The notes: generated by a model not told the origin, from the letters alone. Shown: positions 36,601-47,639, counted from the stretch's first letter. The stretch: DNA of 64,000 nt from Simmondsia chinensis (GCA_018398585.1 JAGTTD010000019.1:3695702-3759701), one strand, 5' to 3'. Program-made: numbers and translations.

Positions 36601-39491
36601 ACCCCCCCGCGGGGCACCTATGAAGGAAATTGTTTTCACTTCTCGTTGAAGGAGGTTAATTTCCTCTCAATGGAGGAGAACATTTTCCATATTTCTAATT
36701 GTTGTTGTGAAGTTATATGCAATAGGAAGATATGAAAGTTATACCTTTGTGAATGCATTCCTCAAAGACGAACGTATGTAATCATCAACCCTATTGCTCG
36801 ATGACACATTAGATGACTCTCCCGTCGTCTTTCCTTGCTCTTGCCTCGCTATAACGGCGGTCTCGACATCTTCATCCAATATCTTTCTAGCTTGCAACAC
36901 CAAAGGGAGCAAATTCTCCATCACAACACGATTGTTCTTGTTGAATCCCTCGTAGTAATCCAACAATCTCTTTTCTGACCACTCAATTATAGAGTTTAAT
37001 ACAGAACCCAATGCCTTAACATAATTACTCCCACGCTCTTCCCTCTTCACATCATTAGCTACATCGACCAACATAGTAAATGAAGCAGACAAAAGATCTG
37101 GTTCGGTCTCCCCTGTGACCACATATTGTTGAAACAAAACCCAAGTGAAACAAACATTGTGGGTTGCTTGGTTGATCCCCAACGTCGACCAAGTCTTCTT
37201 CATGAGCTCTATGAGCTCATCCACCTCATCGAGCATCGCACTTTCGTCTCTAAGGTCGAAAATCGACTGCAGAAGGGACACATAAATGTGGATGTTAAGG
37301 GGGTAGCCATCAACCCAATGGCAAACAGCATCAGTTCCGCGGGGTCCTGCCCTCCAGGCTAAGGACAACACAGAGTTGCAGAGAGTTTTTATTGCATCAG
37401 AGTTCTTGGAGGTGTCAATGGGTCTGGACTCGACTGAGCGAATGATATCGCAAAGCTTGATGGCAGAGGGGTTACGATGGTCGAGTGGGAGAAAAGGATG
37501 AAGGACCAGACCGGCCTCGAGGATTTTGAGTTGGCGTTGCTGCCAAAAGTGGTACTCACGGTGGTCATTGAACTCGGATGGCTTTAAGTGGCGGATGAGC
37601 TCCAAGGGGAGTATCATTGTCTCTGCTCGTCTTCCCTTCTGTTCAAATTTAGTCGAGTGTTAGATGATCCTAAGGAGATACTCATATCCTTTTGATTTTC
37701 AAAACCAAAACAATGTCGACGTTGAATATGTATTTACAATGTTTATAACAATGTAAAATTTTAATTTTAATTTACAAGTTTTGGTTATGAATATAAAATT
37801 TTTCGCAAAGAGGTCTAGTTTACATTACTATAAGACAAAAGAAATTGACGGTCAAATTTCAATACAAGTAACCTACATGTTGTGATTAAAACAAAAAAAA
37901 AAAAAAAAAAAAAAAAAGCAAACCTTACATGTATAGATGTTTACGTCCAGGATCTTAGGAATGGTTTTATACTTTAATTAGCAAATACTCATTGTGCTTA
38001 AAGCGTAGATATTGTATAGGCCTATTTCATATCTTGTATTTAGATTACGTTAATATTAACTCTTCCAAGAGTTTAAGCTGATAGGTAAAAGCCTAAAACT
38101 CTAGGAATAATTTTATACTTTAACAGTTTACGTGTTAGAACACATTCATATTGTCTATTTTTATGAGATAAACTAAAAATACCTTTAATTTTATGAACTT
38201 TGAAGATACAAGTTTTTTTTTTTTTTTTTTTTTTTAAAGGAAGAGCAATGCCTTGAGTATACAAAAAAATTTACACAAGTTTTTAGGAAGTCGGATAATG
38301 GTAGTTATTCACATCTAAATTAGGAAAATTTGGAGTTCGAACCTCGTCGTCTCTCCAAATTTAAGTTGTCTTTGATTACTTTCTTGAAAAGTATTGGTAA
38401 GATTTTTCTCACCTTCGTAAAAAAATATGAAACTTACCCTATGAATCTAAGATATATGTAAAAATTATTATCATGTCAACATATAATTATATAGTATTCT
38501 TTTTAAGATTGAATTAAAGCTTCTTGCAAATGTATATACATATACATATATATATATTTATTTATTTATTTGAATTTATTTATTTATTTATTTTATTTGA
38601 ATTTTAAATATATACAACAACAACAGTCCCAGTGGCACAAGGGCTCCCGCACGAAGCAGGGTCTAGAGGGTGGATGTACGCAGCCTTCCCCCTTCCAGGT
38701 GGAAGAGAAGCTGTTTCTGAGGACCCCCATCCTAAAGATCGAGTCGTCGTGAGAACATGATATCCTAAGTATCATATATATAATTTTAAATATATATAAT
38801 TATAAAGTACTTTTATAAAAAAAAAATACTTAATCTAATATAATTATTTTGCATCATACCATTTCAATAAAAAATGATAAAAAGAAAAGAAACAATACAT
38901 GCGTACTTGGCCAACAAGGGTACGCATAAGTGTCTTGCGAAGCCGATTATCGCTTTGCTCCGTCACCCTCAACTGTTGCCTCATTATTTCCGCAGCTGTC
39001 AACGGCCTCCTACTTATCCCCGTCGTCCTCGCCGCTATCCTTGGACTCCCCCCTCCCCTCGGCGACGAGGGCTGCCCCCCCATCGACGTCGCCCTTCTTG
39101 ATGCAGCCCTCCTCAGCGTTCTCAAACCCAACTCCCTCTTTATCCTACTATTCGTCACCATCCCCACCCCTATCCCCAACCCTGAACCTGACCCGGTTGG
39201 CGACCCAGGTGATGATCCATCCCCATCATGGGATGAGTAAAATGCTGGTGGGTTTTTACCACCAAAGCCAGGGGCGGAGCGGCAGCAGGTGAAGAAGACT
39301 TCATATGCAGTCTCGCGAATGTCGTCCTTGTCGACGTCATTAGCAAGTTTGCTAAAGGGCCAAGCAAGGTCTGGAGAGGGGTCAAGGTGGACGGGAAGAG
39401 GGCGGGCGGGGAAGGAGATGGGGAGGACCGGGGTGGAGAGGTGGCGGCGGTGGAATGTGTCTAAGGAGGAATCACGGCGGTTTTGACCCAT
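33611..39491 (-). CDS. DUF810/MUN-domain protein, PATROL1-like, 5 exons
   Basis: Exons, 5' to 3': 39491-38907, 37638-36745, 36338-35883, 35180-34994 and 34584-33611, with GT-AG introns and consistent phases (0, 0, 0, 1); 1031 residues, in the family's usual range. Plant members are Munc13-like MUN-domain proteins; PATROL1 of Arabidopsis helps deliver a proton pump to the plasma membrane, so a tethering/exocytosis role is inferred by family. Diagnostic blocks: WPFSKLANDVDKDDIRETAY, LGLRTLRRA, LTAAEIMRQQLRVTEQSDNR, GRRAETMILPLELIRHLKPS, WQQRQLKILEAGLVLHP, TWNPKSKQEPYAQSAVELMK, QSYIPSLPPLTRCNRDSKF, RPSTSRGTQRLYIRLNTLHY, RLIFLDSNSVFYDSLY, EAFLMALLAGGTVRIFFRSD and the C-terminal DPNTILRVLCHRNDKLAN. 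The frame is intact. The exon 1 start (MGQNRRDSSL) is the only in-frame ATG near the family N-terminus. Intron 1 holds a TRIM and a LINE end. Confidence 0.92.
37940..38125 (-). mobile_element. Degenerate TRIM in MUN-gene intron 1
   Basis: The right part reads TTCCAAGAGTTTAAGCTGAT, then AATAATTTTATACTTTAACA, as the LTR of the minus-strand TRIMs; the interior GTGCTTAAAGCGTAGATATT also matches. The left LTR (GGTTTTATACTTTAA near 37960) is partial. Confidence 0.55.
38615..38781 (-). mobile_element. Truncated RTE LINE 3' end in MUN-gene intron 1
   Basis: Minus-strand copy of the last 167 bp of the LINE. Its inner end (GATCGAGTCGTCGTGAGAAC on plus) matches the 3' UTR just before the tail of the copy ending at 9746. 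A 15-bp perfect duplication, AATTTTAAATATATA, flanks it (38600-38614 and 38782-38796). Confidence 0.9.
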
Positions 39492-39796
39492 TAATTGATT
39501 GGCAGGGGTGTGCGAGTGGGGAGAAGAAGCGGAGAGGAAATATGGGTGGCATTGAGGGGAGAAGGGGGAAGACAGAGAGAGAGAGAGAGAAGGGGAAGTT
39601 TGTTGGTGATGAAGGATTGGACAGCGAAGGAGCGCGCAAAAAATGAGGGTTGTGGTCTCTTTTCATTCAGCCCCTTAAAATTAGAGGACTTGTTTGAGGC
39701 TAATTTGCTCCCGTCAGAAAATCTAGAACAAACTTGATATATTTTGATACCAATTTATTAATAAAATTTTGATACAAAAGTATAAACCCTAATCAT
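39492..39796. other. Upstream region of the MUN gene
   Basis: About 300 bp before the MUN start codon, with GA-rich runs (39540-39600 on plus, so CT-rich on the coding strand), a common leader or core-promoter composition in plants. No defined element. Confidence 0.35.
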
Positions 39797-40310
39797 TTGT
39801 TTCGACTCAAATAATATGACTCACACAAAACGAGAAGTAAACAAAATAGGTGAAAGAAAGAACAAACAAGAAGAACACGATGATTTACGTAGAAACCCCT
39901 CTACAATCGAGAGGGTAAAAAATCACGGGTGGAGATGGAGATCTTTATTGAACTTGAATGGAAGAATTACAATCACGCATCCTCTTAACGAGATCATTGG
40001 AGAATTATAAATCACTCCCTCTGAACTCTCGTAGCACTCGAGTATCTGAATTGGAGGAATTATAAAATCACTTCTCTCTCTTAATGACGGCGGCCTCACT
40101 CTGAATTGGATACCTAAACTGAAATCCTAACAGGTCTATTTATAACCCTCACGGAAAAAGCGACTCCCGATCGATCGGGGTCCCGATCGACCAGCCCTCT
40201 CTCGGCCAAAACAAGTATTTTTAACTTAAATCACCCCGATCGATCGGTGACCCCTCAGCTACCCTTAATTTCTAAGTACATAAATTTAAGGCATAATCCT
40301 AACAACTCCC
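39797..40310 (-). mobile_element. Copia-like LTR with adjoining purine tract
   Basis: Read on minus it begins TGTTAGGATTATGCC (40305), has GATCGATC palindromes (40160-40240), a TATA-like GTTATAAATAGACC near 40135, and CGATTGTAGAGGGGTTTC then TACGTAAATCATCG, the same blocks as at 10490-11147. Just outside the 40305 end, on minus, is AATGGGAGT, like the polypurine tract before a 3' LTR, so this is probably the 3' LTR of an element whose interior is lost. The 3' boundary at 39797 is uncertain. Confidence 0.6.
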
Positions 40311-40622
40311 ATTGAACTATATCTTCGTTAAAAATTGATGGAACACTTAATTTCAAATAATTTTAATATCGATAGGTTAAGATTATAATATTATGTTTGA
40401 ACTATTCTCAAGTTTTGAAAAAATATAATGTATTTAATTATGTGTCTTAAATTTTTATAATTCTTTTCCAAAGCACAATTTGTAATTCGAGAATAGAGTT
40501 TCATTATTTTTATTGACATGCGAAAGATAAAAAAAACGATTTTCAAAGTAATTAATTAAAGATAACGTCAAACAACACAAAAACTATATTTTTTTTAAAT
40601 TCCATCCTTAGCAATTTGAATA

Positions 40623-41173
40623 TTGGCAAATGTATCACTTAGGTATTGGAAGGTTTAAAATTTATCATTTAGATACTCTGACATTTTACCATATGCAGTA
40701 AATTTCTCGAGGTTTCAAAATTTTGGATATCCTATTTCAACAACAACAACAATAACAACAAACCTAGCGCCTACAAGGGCTCCCGCAAAAACAAGGTCTG
40801 GGGGGTAGATGTATGCAGTCTTCCCCCTTCAAGGGGCTACCCTGAAAAGAGGCTATTTCCGAGGACCCCCAACCTGAGAAGCTGGTCCGCAGCATAGAGC
40901 ATGAGACCTGACAGCGGATTCCTATGTCAGAACTTGGTTAATTTTTGTCAAAATGACAAACAATCATAATATTATGATAAAGAACACTTATATATTTTTA
41001 TATATATGTTCTATATTTTTAATTTCTAATAAAAATATGTATTTTGGAAAAGTGGTACCTAAACCTAAATGATAAAATCTTTAAGCCCCAACTTACCTTA
41101 AATATATTGAAACATTAAGTTACTTAAGTGATAAATCATCAAACCACAGGATACCGAAGCGATAAATTTCTAA
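40623..41173. mobile_element. MITE with TTATCACTTAGGTAT-type ends, carrying a nested LINE end
   Basis: The left end TTGGCAAATGTATCACTTAG and the reverse complement of the right end TTAGAAATTTATCGCTTCGG are imperfect inverted repeats of the kind seen at 27777-28436. The LINE fragment at 40740-40915 sits inside. No coding frame. Confidence 0.55.
40740..40915 (-). mobile_element. Truncated RTE LINE 3' end
   Basis: (CAA)n at 40739-40760 followed by the reverse complement of the LINE tail (GGCTCCCG, GCAGTCTTCCCCCTTCAAGG, GAGGACCCCCAACCTGAGAA). Flanks GGATATCCTATTTCA and GGATTCCTATGTCA suggest a decayed duplication. Confidence 0.85.
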
Positions 41174-41501
41174 AAGAATTAAGTGAGATCGAAAAATAAT
41201 TTTGAGATACGGGGGAGATTTGTTGAGATATTTTTACCTCAAAATTAGATATTGATAAGATTTGAGTGATATTTGATTAGGATTTGATTTATGTGAGATT
41301 TAGGTAAGATGTGATATAATTGTACCTGAATAAATTAGGTTACTTAAATAGTTTGATTTAAATTAATATTTTAAATTAGATTAGATTTTGGTCGCTCAAC
41401 TATAAATATGTGTGGGTTTAAGAGTGTTGTAAGGGTTGCCCTGGGGGCACCGGGGTAAAGGGAAAGCATGAGATCTATTTGAGTGTTTTGAATTTGTTTT
41501 G

Positions 41502-42867
41502 TGATGCAGCCGCCAAATACTCCTTGACGGGTCATGATGAGCAGGGTGCTGAAGTCGAAAATAGGCGTGAAGAGGACACCAAGGTTAGACGAGAAACGCA
41601 GGTCCGCGTCCGTGATTGGTGCATTGTTTGGCGGCCATGCTAAAGAAGAATGACGCTTGTCAAGTTTGGCGGTGTCTTGGCGTCACGAAGGATTGGCAGC
41701 TTCGGGACACAGCTGAGCTCATACGTGAGATTCAGGGCGAGACCTGTGGGATTCGAATCTGATTTAATTTTAAATTTCTTTCCGGTTTTGTTTTAATCTG
41801 ATTTTATATGATTTTATTGTGATTTGATTTTATTTTAGATTTTTATTTGATTTGAATTTTAAATTAGTAACATCTTCTCTATATAAAGGGAAGACTAGTC
41901 TAGGTTTAGTGAGCTTATTTTTTAGAATTTCAAAGTGTTGTATTGTTTCTCCTTTTCTCAAGTGTGAGAATTCGAGCCATTGTTTCTTCTTTTCTCGGGT
42001 TATGAGAAATTGAGCCTATCATTTTCCCTCTTTATTTTTATTATCCATTAATAAATTAAAGGGAAGGTCGTTGAACCTTCTCGTACCCCTATTTTCCTAT
42101 TTAACGCGCTACATTAGTTGGTATCAGAGCTCAGAATGCTTCTTGAAATGGCTCGTGGGCGACCGAGGTACGTCTCGGAGAATTCGAGGGCGAATTCTCT
42201 CCAGTTAGGAGAGAATGAAGCAGCCGCCAAATACTCCTTGGCGGGTCATGATGAGCAAGGCACTGAAGCTGAAAATAGGCGTGAAGAGGATGCCAAGGTT
42301 AGACGAGAAACATAGGTCTGCGTCTGTGATTGGCGTATTGTTTGGTGGCCAGGCTAAAGAAGAACGATGCCTGTCAAGTTTGGTAGTGTCTTGGCATCAC
42401 AAAGGATTGGCGTCATCGAGACGCGGCTGAGCTCATACGGGAGATTTAGGGGCGAGATCTGCGGGATTCAAATCCGATTTAATTTTAAATTTCCTTATGT
42501 TTTTGTTTTGATCTTATTTTATATAATTTTATTGTGATCTGATTTGATTTTAAATTTTTATTTGATTTGAATTTTAAATTGGTAACATCTTCTCTATATA
42601 AAAGGGAGACTAGGTTGGGTTTAGGGAGCTTATTTTTCAGAATTTCAAAGTGTTATATTGTTTCTTCTTTTCTCGGGTGTGAGAAATCGAGCTCTTGTTT
42701 CTCCTTTTGTCGGGTTGTGAGAAGTGGAGCCCTTGTTTCTTCTTTTCTCGGGTTGTGAGAAGTCAAGCCTGTCCTCTTCCCTCTTTATTTTATTATCCGT
42801 TAATAAAATTAAAGGGAAGGCCGTTGAACTTCCTGTACCCTATTTTCCCATTTTATGCGCTGCATCA
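41502..42867 (+). mobile_element. Compact LTR retroelement with a 99-bp interior
   Basis: LTRs 41502-42116 (615 bp) and 42216-42867 (652 bp) share TGATGCAGCCGCCAAATACT-type starts and GCGCTGCATCA-type ends. The duplication is a perfect TTTTG (41497-41501 and 42868-42872). After the 5' LTR and two bases comes TGGTATCAGAGC (42119-42130), the initiator-Met primer-binding site; just before the 3' LTR is the purine tract TTAGGAGAGAA. Each LTR has CTCTATATAAA followed by AATAAA(A)TTAAAGG. The interior carries an open segment beginning MARGRPRYVSENSR, reminiscent of the start of a gag protein, and nothing else. It needs proteins from an autonomous relative. Confidence 0.92.
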
Positions 42868-42872
42868 TTTTG

Positions 42873-43404
42873 AGTGTGGTTCATCCGAGTATGAGGGGAG
42901 TCATACTCGGGTGCTTTCATTGAAAGGTGTTCTGATAAGAGTTTATAGTTTCTTCTTTCTAAAACTACATTGAGGTGAGGCTTACCGTATAACAACTACA
43001 TTGAGGAGGATTGGTGACTTACTATATAATAGTCACATTGATATTAATGATTTTAAGATGGGATTTGAAGTTCTAATTACATATTGTAATTCCATTTCTG
43101 TAGCGGATGAGGCAGCCAGTTAGGTTTCTTGGTTTTTTCCTTTAATTGAGTGAGGGTTTCCATGTAAATATCATTAGTATTTATTTGATTTTTTTTTATT
43201 GATTTTATACTTCTATTTGTACTTACAATATCATAAAAATGTATTTTAATTTTAGCGAAGTAAAAGTTATTTATCTTATGTATTATTTTCAAGAGATATT
43301 TTACAAAAGATTCATTTATACCGCAAATATTTGGGGAAAAGCTGATATTAAAATATGAAATAATTTTAAACACATGTATAAATATCGGTGGTTGTTTATT
43401 TTAC

Positions 43405-43443
<39 letters not shown>

Positions 43444-43649
43444 GCTAAAATGAGAATGAAAGTTTTGTAAAAATGCGAGAAAATTTAATCTACACCATTG
43501 GATCTTAGTAAGATTGATTAATGGTTCTAAGAGGCTCATCGTGCCCAAAGCCCTACAACGGTCACTGCCGCCGCCGCTACCACTCCTCTCTGCCACCCCG
43601 CCACCGCCACCCATCTTAGATCCCTACGGTCATCACCACCACCATCGAC
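42873..43649. other. Gene-free stretch with an AT microsatellite
   Basis: No gene. 43409-43441 is an uninterrupted (AT)n run. 43555-43625 is a CCG/CCA-rich patch giving low-complexity ORFs on both strands; not believed to be coding. Confidence 0.5.
43409..43441. repeat. (AT)n microsatellite
   Basis: Perfect alternating A/T run of about 33 bases, likely length-polymorphic. Confidence 0.9.
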
Positions 43650-43988
43650 AGAGAGCATTTTCACGTGCCTCAACCGACAGATACGTTTTTCTTAAAACCT
43701 TTTCTTTATTAAATTTGTTTTCCATATGTCATTGTTGTTTGTATAGAATTGTTGGTTCTTAAGTTGATAGAATTTATGTACTTTATTTTTGTCCTAACAA
43801 TAAGTTGTGTTATTGGAGCTTGAATGATGTAGTTTTGTCCGTGTTATTGTATTTTTTTATCAGTCAATATGTATTGTATTCAATTTATATTGTCAAAAGT
43901 TTTCCAACAATGACTTCATCTACCACAAAGTTATCTATACCCGCCACATACCGATCAACCCTATTGACCAATTGCTGCTATCTTTATC

Positions 43989-44547
43989 GAGCTATTGCCC
44001 AAAACGGTCCAAAATAAAAAAAAATATTAACCAAAATGATCAATTTTAAAAAATATTTTCTCAAATGGCTTTCACATCAGCAAATTTTAAATTTTTTTAT
44101 TTTTTGGTACCTAACACTTTAACCCTTTTTATTTTTTATTTAATGTTATAATAAATTATTAATTAAATTATTATATGAATCATATTTTTATTATTATGTT
44201 ATATTTAGTTCTCCAATATACATGTTAGTTAAATTATATATGTAATTTATAATAAAAAAATTTAAATTAAGTTATTTGTTAAATACAAAATAATATTATC
44301 TATACATAATTTTTTAATTTACTCATTATTACAGTTATCTAATAATAGTCATTTGTTTACATAATATTTAATATAAATTATTATCTTTAAAATTATTATC
44401 ACAGGAAGGGAGGTATATATCCAAAACAAAAAAAATAAAAAATAAGTAAATAAATTTTTAAAATTTGCTAAGGTGGAGGCCATTTGAGTAAATATTTTTG
44501 TAAATAGACCATTTTGAGTAATATTTTTGCATTTTGGGCAATGGCTC
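43989..44547. mobile_element. Mutator-like MITE, left arm only
   Basis: About 100-bp terminal inverted repeats: GAGCTATTGCCCAAAACGGT at the left, and reverse-complemented GAGCCATTGCCCAAAATGCA at the right, continuing through CTCAAATGGC and CAAATTTTAAA. The 9-bp flanks ATCTTTATC (43980-43988) and ATCTTTATT (44548-44556) differ at one base. Nine-base duplications with long TIRs fit Mutator-like elements. Absent from the right arm of the inverted duplication. Confidence 0.82.
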
Positions 44548-44647
44548 ATCTTTATTCCCGAAAGAATTTCTGAATTCCTACTTGAAATATGAATAGAATG
44601 CACGCGATGCATTCAGACATACATACTTCTCCTTGTCTACAATGGGA

Positions 44648-44803
44648 TTTTTTTTTTTTTTTTTTCCTTGTCTACAATGGTAAGGAGAGATAATATTGCC
44701 TTACATAGGGCCATTAGCGTTCAAGGGAGGGAGAAGATGAGCTTCTAACCCACGACCTCATACTAGAAGAAGGGTTAGCCTAACCATTACGCCAAAACCA
44801 ACA
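44648..44803 (-). mobile_element. tRNA-derived SINE, left-arm copy
   Basis: On minus it reads TTGGTTTTGGCGTAATGGTT with an A-box-like GGCGTAATGGTTAGGC and a B-box-like GTGGGTTAGAAGCTC, ending in CCATTGTAGACAAGG plus poly(A). The counterpart on the right arm is 54037-54172, so it was inserted before the duplication. The T run is itself bracketed by CCTTGTCTACAATGG on both sides. Confidence 0.75.
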
Positions 44804-45156
44804 GATCTATTTTAGGCATAGATACTAATATGTAGGTCTAGTCACCTAGTTGTTAATCAAATTTGACCAAAAATATATGCAGGCATTGAACTGCATTAGA
44901 CCTCATACATGCAGATATTCAAAATTATGAATTGTACAAACCCAAAAGTGAGCTTGATATCCAAACACAGCCATCCTGGTCACTTCAAAGGACGAACACT
45001 GTGTTGCAAACGGATATCTTTGATCGGCTAACCCGAAATCAGAGCTCTGCTGGAACCAAAATTATTGCAGTTGGGATTGCAAAGTTTGGGCGCCAACATA
45101 TTTTTCAAGGATTGAGATTGGTTAGAACTCCAAATCCCACCTTCACATCCACTTAC

Positions 45157-47343
45157 CTAGCAGCCACCAGTGTCCTTATGCAGCTCCCCACCAGCACTTG
45201 TAGACCAACCAGAAGGACCAAAACCTCTTGCACCCCATGTAGTAGCAGCTCCTCTATAGCCTAAATATCCATACCCAGCAGCAGCACTTGAATAAGGACC
45301 GAGACTGCCAGCGCCCCATGTAGGAGCAGCACTTCCATAACCATAAGCTGCTTTTGCATTCCCTGCACTCGTAGAGGCACTCATCGCACTTTCATAACCA
45401 GCATTAGCAACATTTGAATTCCTAGAGACAGTGCGAGCAGTGCCACCATACCAATCATTCACACCCCCATGACCATCATAACCACTATAACTCGTCGATG
45501 CTACATCGTCACCAAAATTTGAAAGAACACTTCTTTCCTCTTTAGGTTGGTATTCTCTTGCAAGCATCACCTCAACTTGCTTTCCTTTAAGATCGCGGAA
45601 AGTTCTAGGCAAAATATCATCTACTGCAGCCTCGCTGTCAAAAGAAACAAACCCGAAATTGCATTGTTTCTTTGTTTTCCGGTCATGGATAATAGTAGCA
45701 TCAGTAATAGTCCCATGATCTTGAAAATGATTGCGAAGTTCATCTTCTGTCAAATTAGAAGGCAAGCCTACAACATATATTCTCCGACATTCCTTTCTTG
45801 CCGGGCTCCTCCTGACAATAACCTGAATAAATAAGAACATCAACCTACAGTTTAGTCAACACATAGATGCCAAAGCTACACATAAATTTCAATGAAATGA
45901 CCAAAAACAGGAGGCTAGATGGCTTGATAATGTTTTTTTTTTTTTTTTTTTGGTAAGTATGGCTTGATAATATACTTCCTAAGTTTTGAAAGAATTGAAA
46001 ATTGTTAAATATAGTTTCCACTTCCTATTTTTGCTTACTTCCTAGCAACCAAACAAGAGGCCCAAAGGCCATTTTCCGTGGATTTTTACTTCTACTTCTT
46101 AACAATCAAACAAGGCGTTAATGGAGAAATGGATATGAACAAAGCTACTGGCATAAACAACAACATTGCAAAAATACTAGCAGATTCCAATATAATGTTT
46201 ATAATCTGGGTTATCCAATGCAATTTCCATTATCGAATGTCATTGTAATTGCCATTATCATTGCAATTAGGAGCGCATTATGGAAATTATACTGTTGTGC
46301 TTAAGTTGTATATAATGTTCATAATCTTGATTATTCAATGCATGTGAAACACACAATTTTCAAAGACGCTAGTAACCTAGAATAAATCATACATCCTTCA
46401 CAACTCTCTAAGCCCAGAAAATGCTATCCACAGAGGGCTTTTAGATAACAGAATTACATATCAACTCTCATTGGAACTCTCAAGCATCAAACGTAAGACA
46501 ATAGGACTAATATTGGACCTTTATTCATCAGTTTAAACTTTTGTAAGAGTTGGTTCTTTGATATGGTATCAGAGTCTTGTTAATTAAAAAGGTCATGAGT
46601 TCAAATCTCAATAGCCCCCATTTAATATTAACACAATTTAGATATAAGATATAAGGTAAGCCAGCGCAAAATCCACACTTCAAGCCAATAAATCAAACAA
46701 AACTTTGCCCTCCACTATAACATAACACGATGATAAACAAAATCCCCCATAACTCAGATATCTGAGTCACATAAGACAAGCCACACCTAGAAATGTTGTT
46801 AAAAAAAAAAAAACACGACGGCAACTAATGATTGAATCCAAAGACAATAAAGAAATAAGCCTAACAGGTAACTCCATATCTCAATCGGTTTCAAAATGAA
46901 AGCCGACTTCGACTTATATATGAATCTCATATACATCAACTTTGTAAGTTAACTTTAAGGCCTGAAATAACATATTAGAAAAGGCAAACCCATAAATCTT
47001 TAAACACAAGAACAAAACAAAGGCACCCATGCCAAAGATCGAATTCAAATAACAAAAGATAAACTTCTAAAGAAAAACCCATTAAGAACAAGAACTAGAA
47101 CTTCAATTCAGAACTAACCTTTGTTCCATGAATGGTGTGTTCTTGAAGCTCAAGAATCGTATTCACAGTTGAAGGATCCCGGAAGAAAACAAAGGTGTAC
47201 CCTCTAGACGAATCGATGTGACGGTGTCGTATGAGATCAACTCTCTGCACTTCCCCATACTGCTCAAAATGTTCTTTAATGTTTTCCTCCGGTGTTTCCA
47301 ACGGTATTCCACCAACATAGAGCTTTCGTGGATCATACTCCAT
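45157..47343 (-). CDS. Two-RRM hnRNP-type RNA-binding protein, 2 exons
   Basis: Exon 1 47343-47119, exon 2 45822-45157, GT-AG intron in phase 0; 296 residues. The start is the ATG at 47343 (MEYDPRKLYVGGIPLE): an upstream TTG frame (MAPNKRG) is not a valid start, and the duplicated copy keeps an ATG at the same place. RRM1 has RNP2 KLYVGGIP and RNP1 RGYTFVFF; RRM2 has RNP2 RIYVVGLP and RNP1 CNFGFVSF. The C-terminal third is Gly/Ser/Tyr/Ala-rich (GYESAMSAST, YGYGSAAPTWGAG, GYGYLGYRGAATTWGARG). This layout is that of plant hnRNP A/B- or Musashi-like proteins that bind pre-mRNA or mRNA in nucleus or cytoplasm; targets unknown. The TAG stop is directly followed by GTAAGT, a perfect donor, so a 3' UTR intron is possible. 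Frame intact, whereas its inverted copy is broken. Confidence 0.9.
45932..45958 (-). mobile_element. 27-bp tail-only retroinsertion
   Basis: A T run plus GGTAAGT is bracketed by a perfect 13-bp duplication ATGGCTTGATAAT (45919-45931 and 45959-45971). On minus this is ACTTACC followed by poly(A): the very end of an L1-like element and nothing more. It lies in the intron of the RRM gene. Confidence 0.8.
46494..46720 (+). mobile_element. TRIM in the RRM intron, left-arm copy
   Basis: ATTGGACCTTTATTCATCAG, GGTTCTTTGATA, PBS TGGTATCAGAGTC and GAGTTCAAATCTCAATAGCC as in the TRIM at 18235. Its counterpart on the right arm is split across 50898-51062 and about 52125-52262, so insertion preceded the duplication. 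Confidence 0.75.
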
Positions 47344-47639
47344 TGATTTTTCTTCTCCTCTTTTGTTTGGCGCCAACTAAAGTATGGTTTTGTTTGTGGG
47401 TTTTTACAAATTGTGGGCGTTTAAATTGACTTGTGGAGGGAGGAGGAGTTTTGATTGGACAGTCAGGTGATCTGGGCTGGGTTCAGGTCATCTCGGGTTT
47501 ACAGTAAACTGGGGTCGGTTTGTTTCTGGCTCTATTCATTGAAGCTCAGGTCACTTTTGGTTTTTACTTATACTCTAGTCGGGTTGGGGCAGGGTCAGAG
47601 TCAGGGCCAAGTTTTTTTGGGGTAGATGCTAAAAAAAAA

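Larger units (their letters stand above)
43650..47465. repeat. Left arm of a large inverted duplication
   Basis: Reverse-complement similarity to 49616-54525, imperfect and broken by arm-specific insertions. Anchor points: GAGAGCATTTTCACGTGCCT (43652) with 54515-54540; GTTATTGGAGCTTGAATGAT (43810) with about 54360-54380; the tRNA-SINE near 44690-44803; the RRM gene; GTTTTGATTGGACAGTCAGG (47446-47465) with 49619-49638. Both arms carry the whole gene plus more than 1 kb of 3' flank and about 120 bp of 5' flank. Confidence 0.9.

Noticed and set aside
43396..43625. Gly- or Pro-rich ORFs next to the AT microsatellite
   Set aside because: Composition artefact of a CCG/CCA-rich patch; no conserved pattern.
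47344..47376. Upstream start MAPNKRGEEKS for the RRM gene
   Set aside because: It depends on a TTG start. The ATG at 47343 is conserved in the inverted copy and precedes RRM1 at the usual distance.
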